From IMG/VR virus record IMGVR_UViG_3300006751_000169, positions 1-21,663 of that record: 21,663 nt of DNA; one strand, 5' to 3'. Every line of letters starts with the position of its first letter. Within the stretch, counting starts at the first letter, position 1. Source of the DNA: a virus. The notes under the pieces are model-generated. The model made no database searches and was not told where the DNA came from. It saw only the letters and a program-made list of their open reading frames with translations. Shown piece by piece: positions 21,174 through 21,663 of the stretch. The translations under genes were made by a program, and so were the position numbers.

Positions 21174-21632
21174 TTAACCGACGTCAACAGCTTGAATATA
21201 AGTAACCGTTAACCAACCTTCACCTGCTCCGGTGTTTCCATGAGTTAAAAGTAATCTTCTATCCGTGTCTCCAACGTCTGCCCATGCATCAACTCTTGCT
21301 TTGTTAGCTCCAGCTGTAATTTTAATGATACCTAAAGTACCACCAGCTACACCAGTAGTTGAGGTAAATGCAGTTGCATCACCCACATAACCTAAGCCAG
21401 CTGTAGATGCTCCGCCACTCCATATAACACTTACATATAAATCTGCCGAAACCAATTGGCTCTTTGCAGGGATGATCATGTTTGTTGTGCCAGTAACAGC
21501 TGTTTGATCAACAGCTTCTGTTTGTGACATTAACACATAGCCTGTGTTTTTCATATCCGAACCAACAGTAGTACCAGTAGTATTTTTAATACCTCCGGCT
21601 AATATTGGACCCGAAAAAGTTGTATTTGCCAT
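21174..21632 (-). CDS. Small structural protein, 152 aa (capsid-proximal)
   Basis: This 152-aa protein starts MANTTFSGPILAGGIKNTTG and contains GYVLMSQTEAVDQTAVTGTT, MIIPAKSQLVSADLYVSVIW, GIIKITAGANKARVDAWADV and GWLTVTYIQAVDVG. This is a beta-rich, Gly/Thr/Ala-rich sequence like capsid decoration or cap proteins placed after the major capsid gene in marine phages. It has a double stop (TAATAA), then a strong terminator, suggesting high expression. The SD TAGGAGG lies in the loop of a small hairpin. The role is inferred from position and composition. Confidence 0.7.
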   Translation of the reverse strand: MANTTFSGPILAGGIKNTTGTTVGSDMKNTGYVLMSQTEAVDQTAVTGTTNMIIPAKSQLVSADLYVSVIWSGGASTAGLGYVGDATAFTSTTGVAGGTLGIIKITAGANKARVDAWADVGDTDRRLLLTHGNTGAGEGWLTVTYIQAVDVG

Positions 21633-21652
21633 AATATTCCTCCTAGAATATT
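21633..21652 (-). promoter_or_regulatory. SD-in-loop hairpin before the 152-aa gene
   Basis: On the minus strand AATATTC and GAATATT flank the loop TAGGAG, a 7-bp AT-rich stem that presents the SD in the loop right before ATG 21632. It is weak thermally. It could keep the SD accessible or serve as an RNA processing or stability element. Confidence 0.45.
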
Positions 21653-21663
21653 TAAATGTAGTC

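Noticed and set aside
1-21663. tRNA genes, CRISPR arrays, insertion sequences, integrase or attachment sites
   Set aside because: Reading both strands gave no cloverleaf, regular spaced repeat, transposase or integrase motif. Inter-gene spaces are at most about 100 bases.

Overview
The window is a stretch of an AT-rich tailed-phage genome (Caudoviricetes) that encodes virion proteins. All 27 genes that I can support lie on the minus strand, so transcription and gene order run from the right edge (21.6 kb) to the left edge (1). Protein families (a P22 gp4-like / SU10-like adaptor pair, a P22 gp10-like nozzle protein, large internal virion proteins) point to a short-tailed podovirus-type particle. 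The style of several proteins points to an uncultured marine phage of the kind infecting SAR11 or other marine alphaproteobacteria: the short N-terminal fibre module, GWG-rich beads, a glycine-rich tail protein, the 'FRGNYAGIGY' protein and many 2-oxoglutarate/Fe(II) oxygenases. The host assignment is inference. Terminase, portal, major capsid and replication genes are not visible and probably lie to the right or outside.

Layout in transcription order. (1) 21632-17991: small virion proteins, with a UUCG-tetraloop terminator after the first gene, and two adaptor-like connector proteins (20779-20027 and 19179-18448). (2) 17977-14363: tail/appendage proteins: a 426-aa GWG/bead-repeat protein, a 443-aa fibre-like protein and a 307-aa glycine-rich protein. 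(3) 14335-9378: an accessory cassette with six recognisable 2OG-Fe(II) oxygenase/cupin-type genes, one degenerate relative, one unknown 112-aa gene and one conserved marine-phage protein of unknown role. Most of the cassette is tightly overlapped (ATGA and 4-17 nt overlaps) behind a sigma70-like promoter at about 13126-13154. (4) 9327-6439: the nozzle protein and three very small genes joined by TAATG stop/start overlaps. (5) 6414-1: a run of proteins typical of internal virion / DNA-ejection proteins. The last is cut by the left edge and has at least 665 residues.

Blocks 1, 2, 4 and 5 would build the head-tail junction, the appendages and the injected internal proteins. Block 3 interrupts this structural order and is the most unusual part of the window. 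It is a dense set of different 2OG oxygenases with HxD, HxE and HxH metal-site variants. Possible targets are phage tail proteins, host proteins, nucleobases or small molecules; the sequence does not say which.

No tRNA, CRISPR array, insertion sequence or integration gene was seen. No gene-free stretch exceeds about 100 bases.
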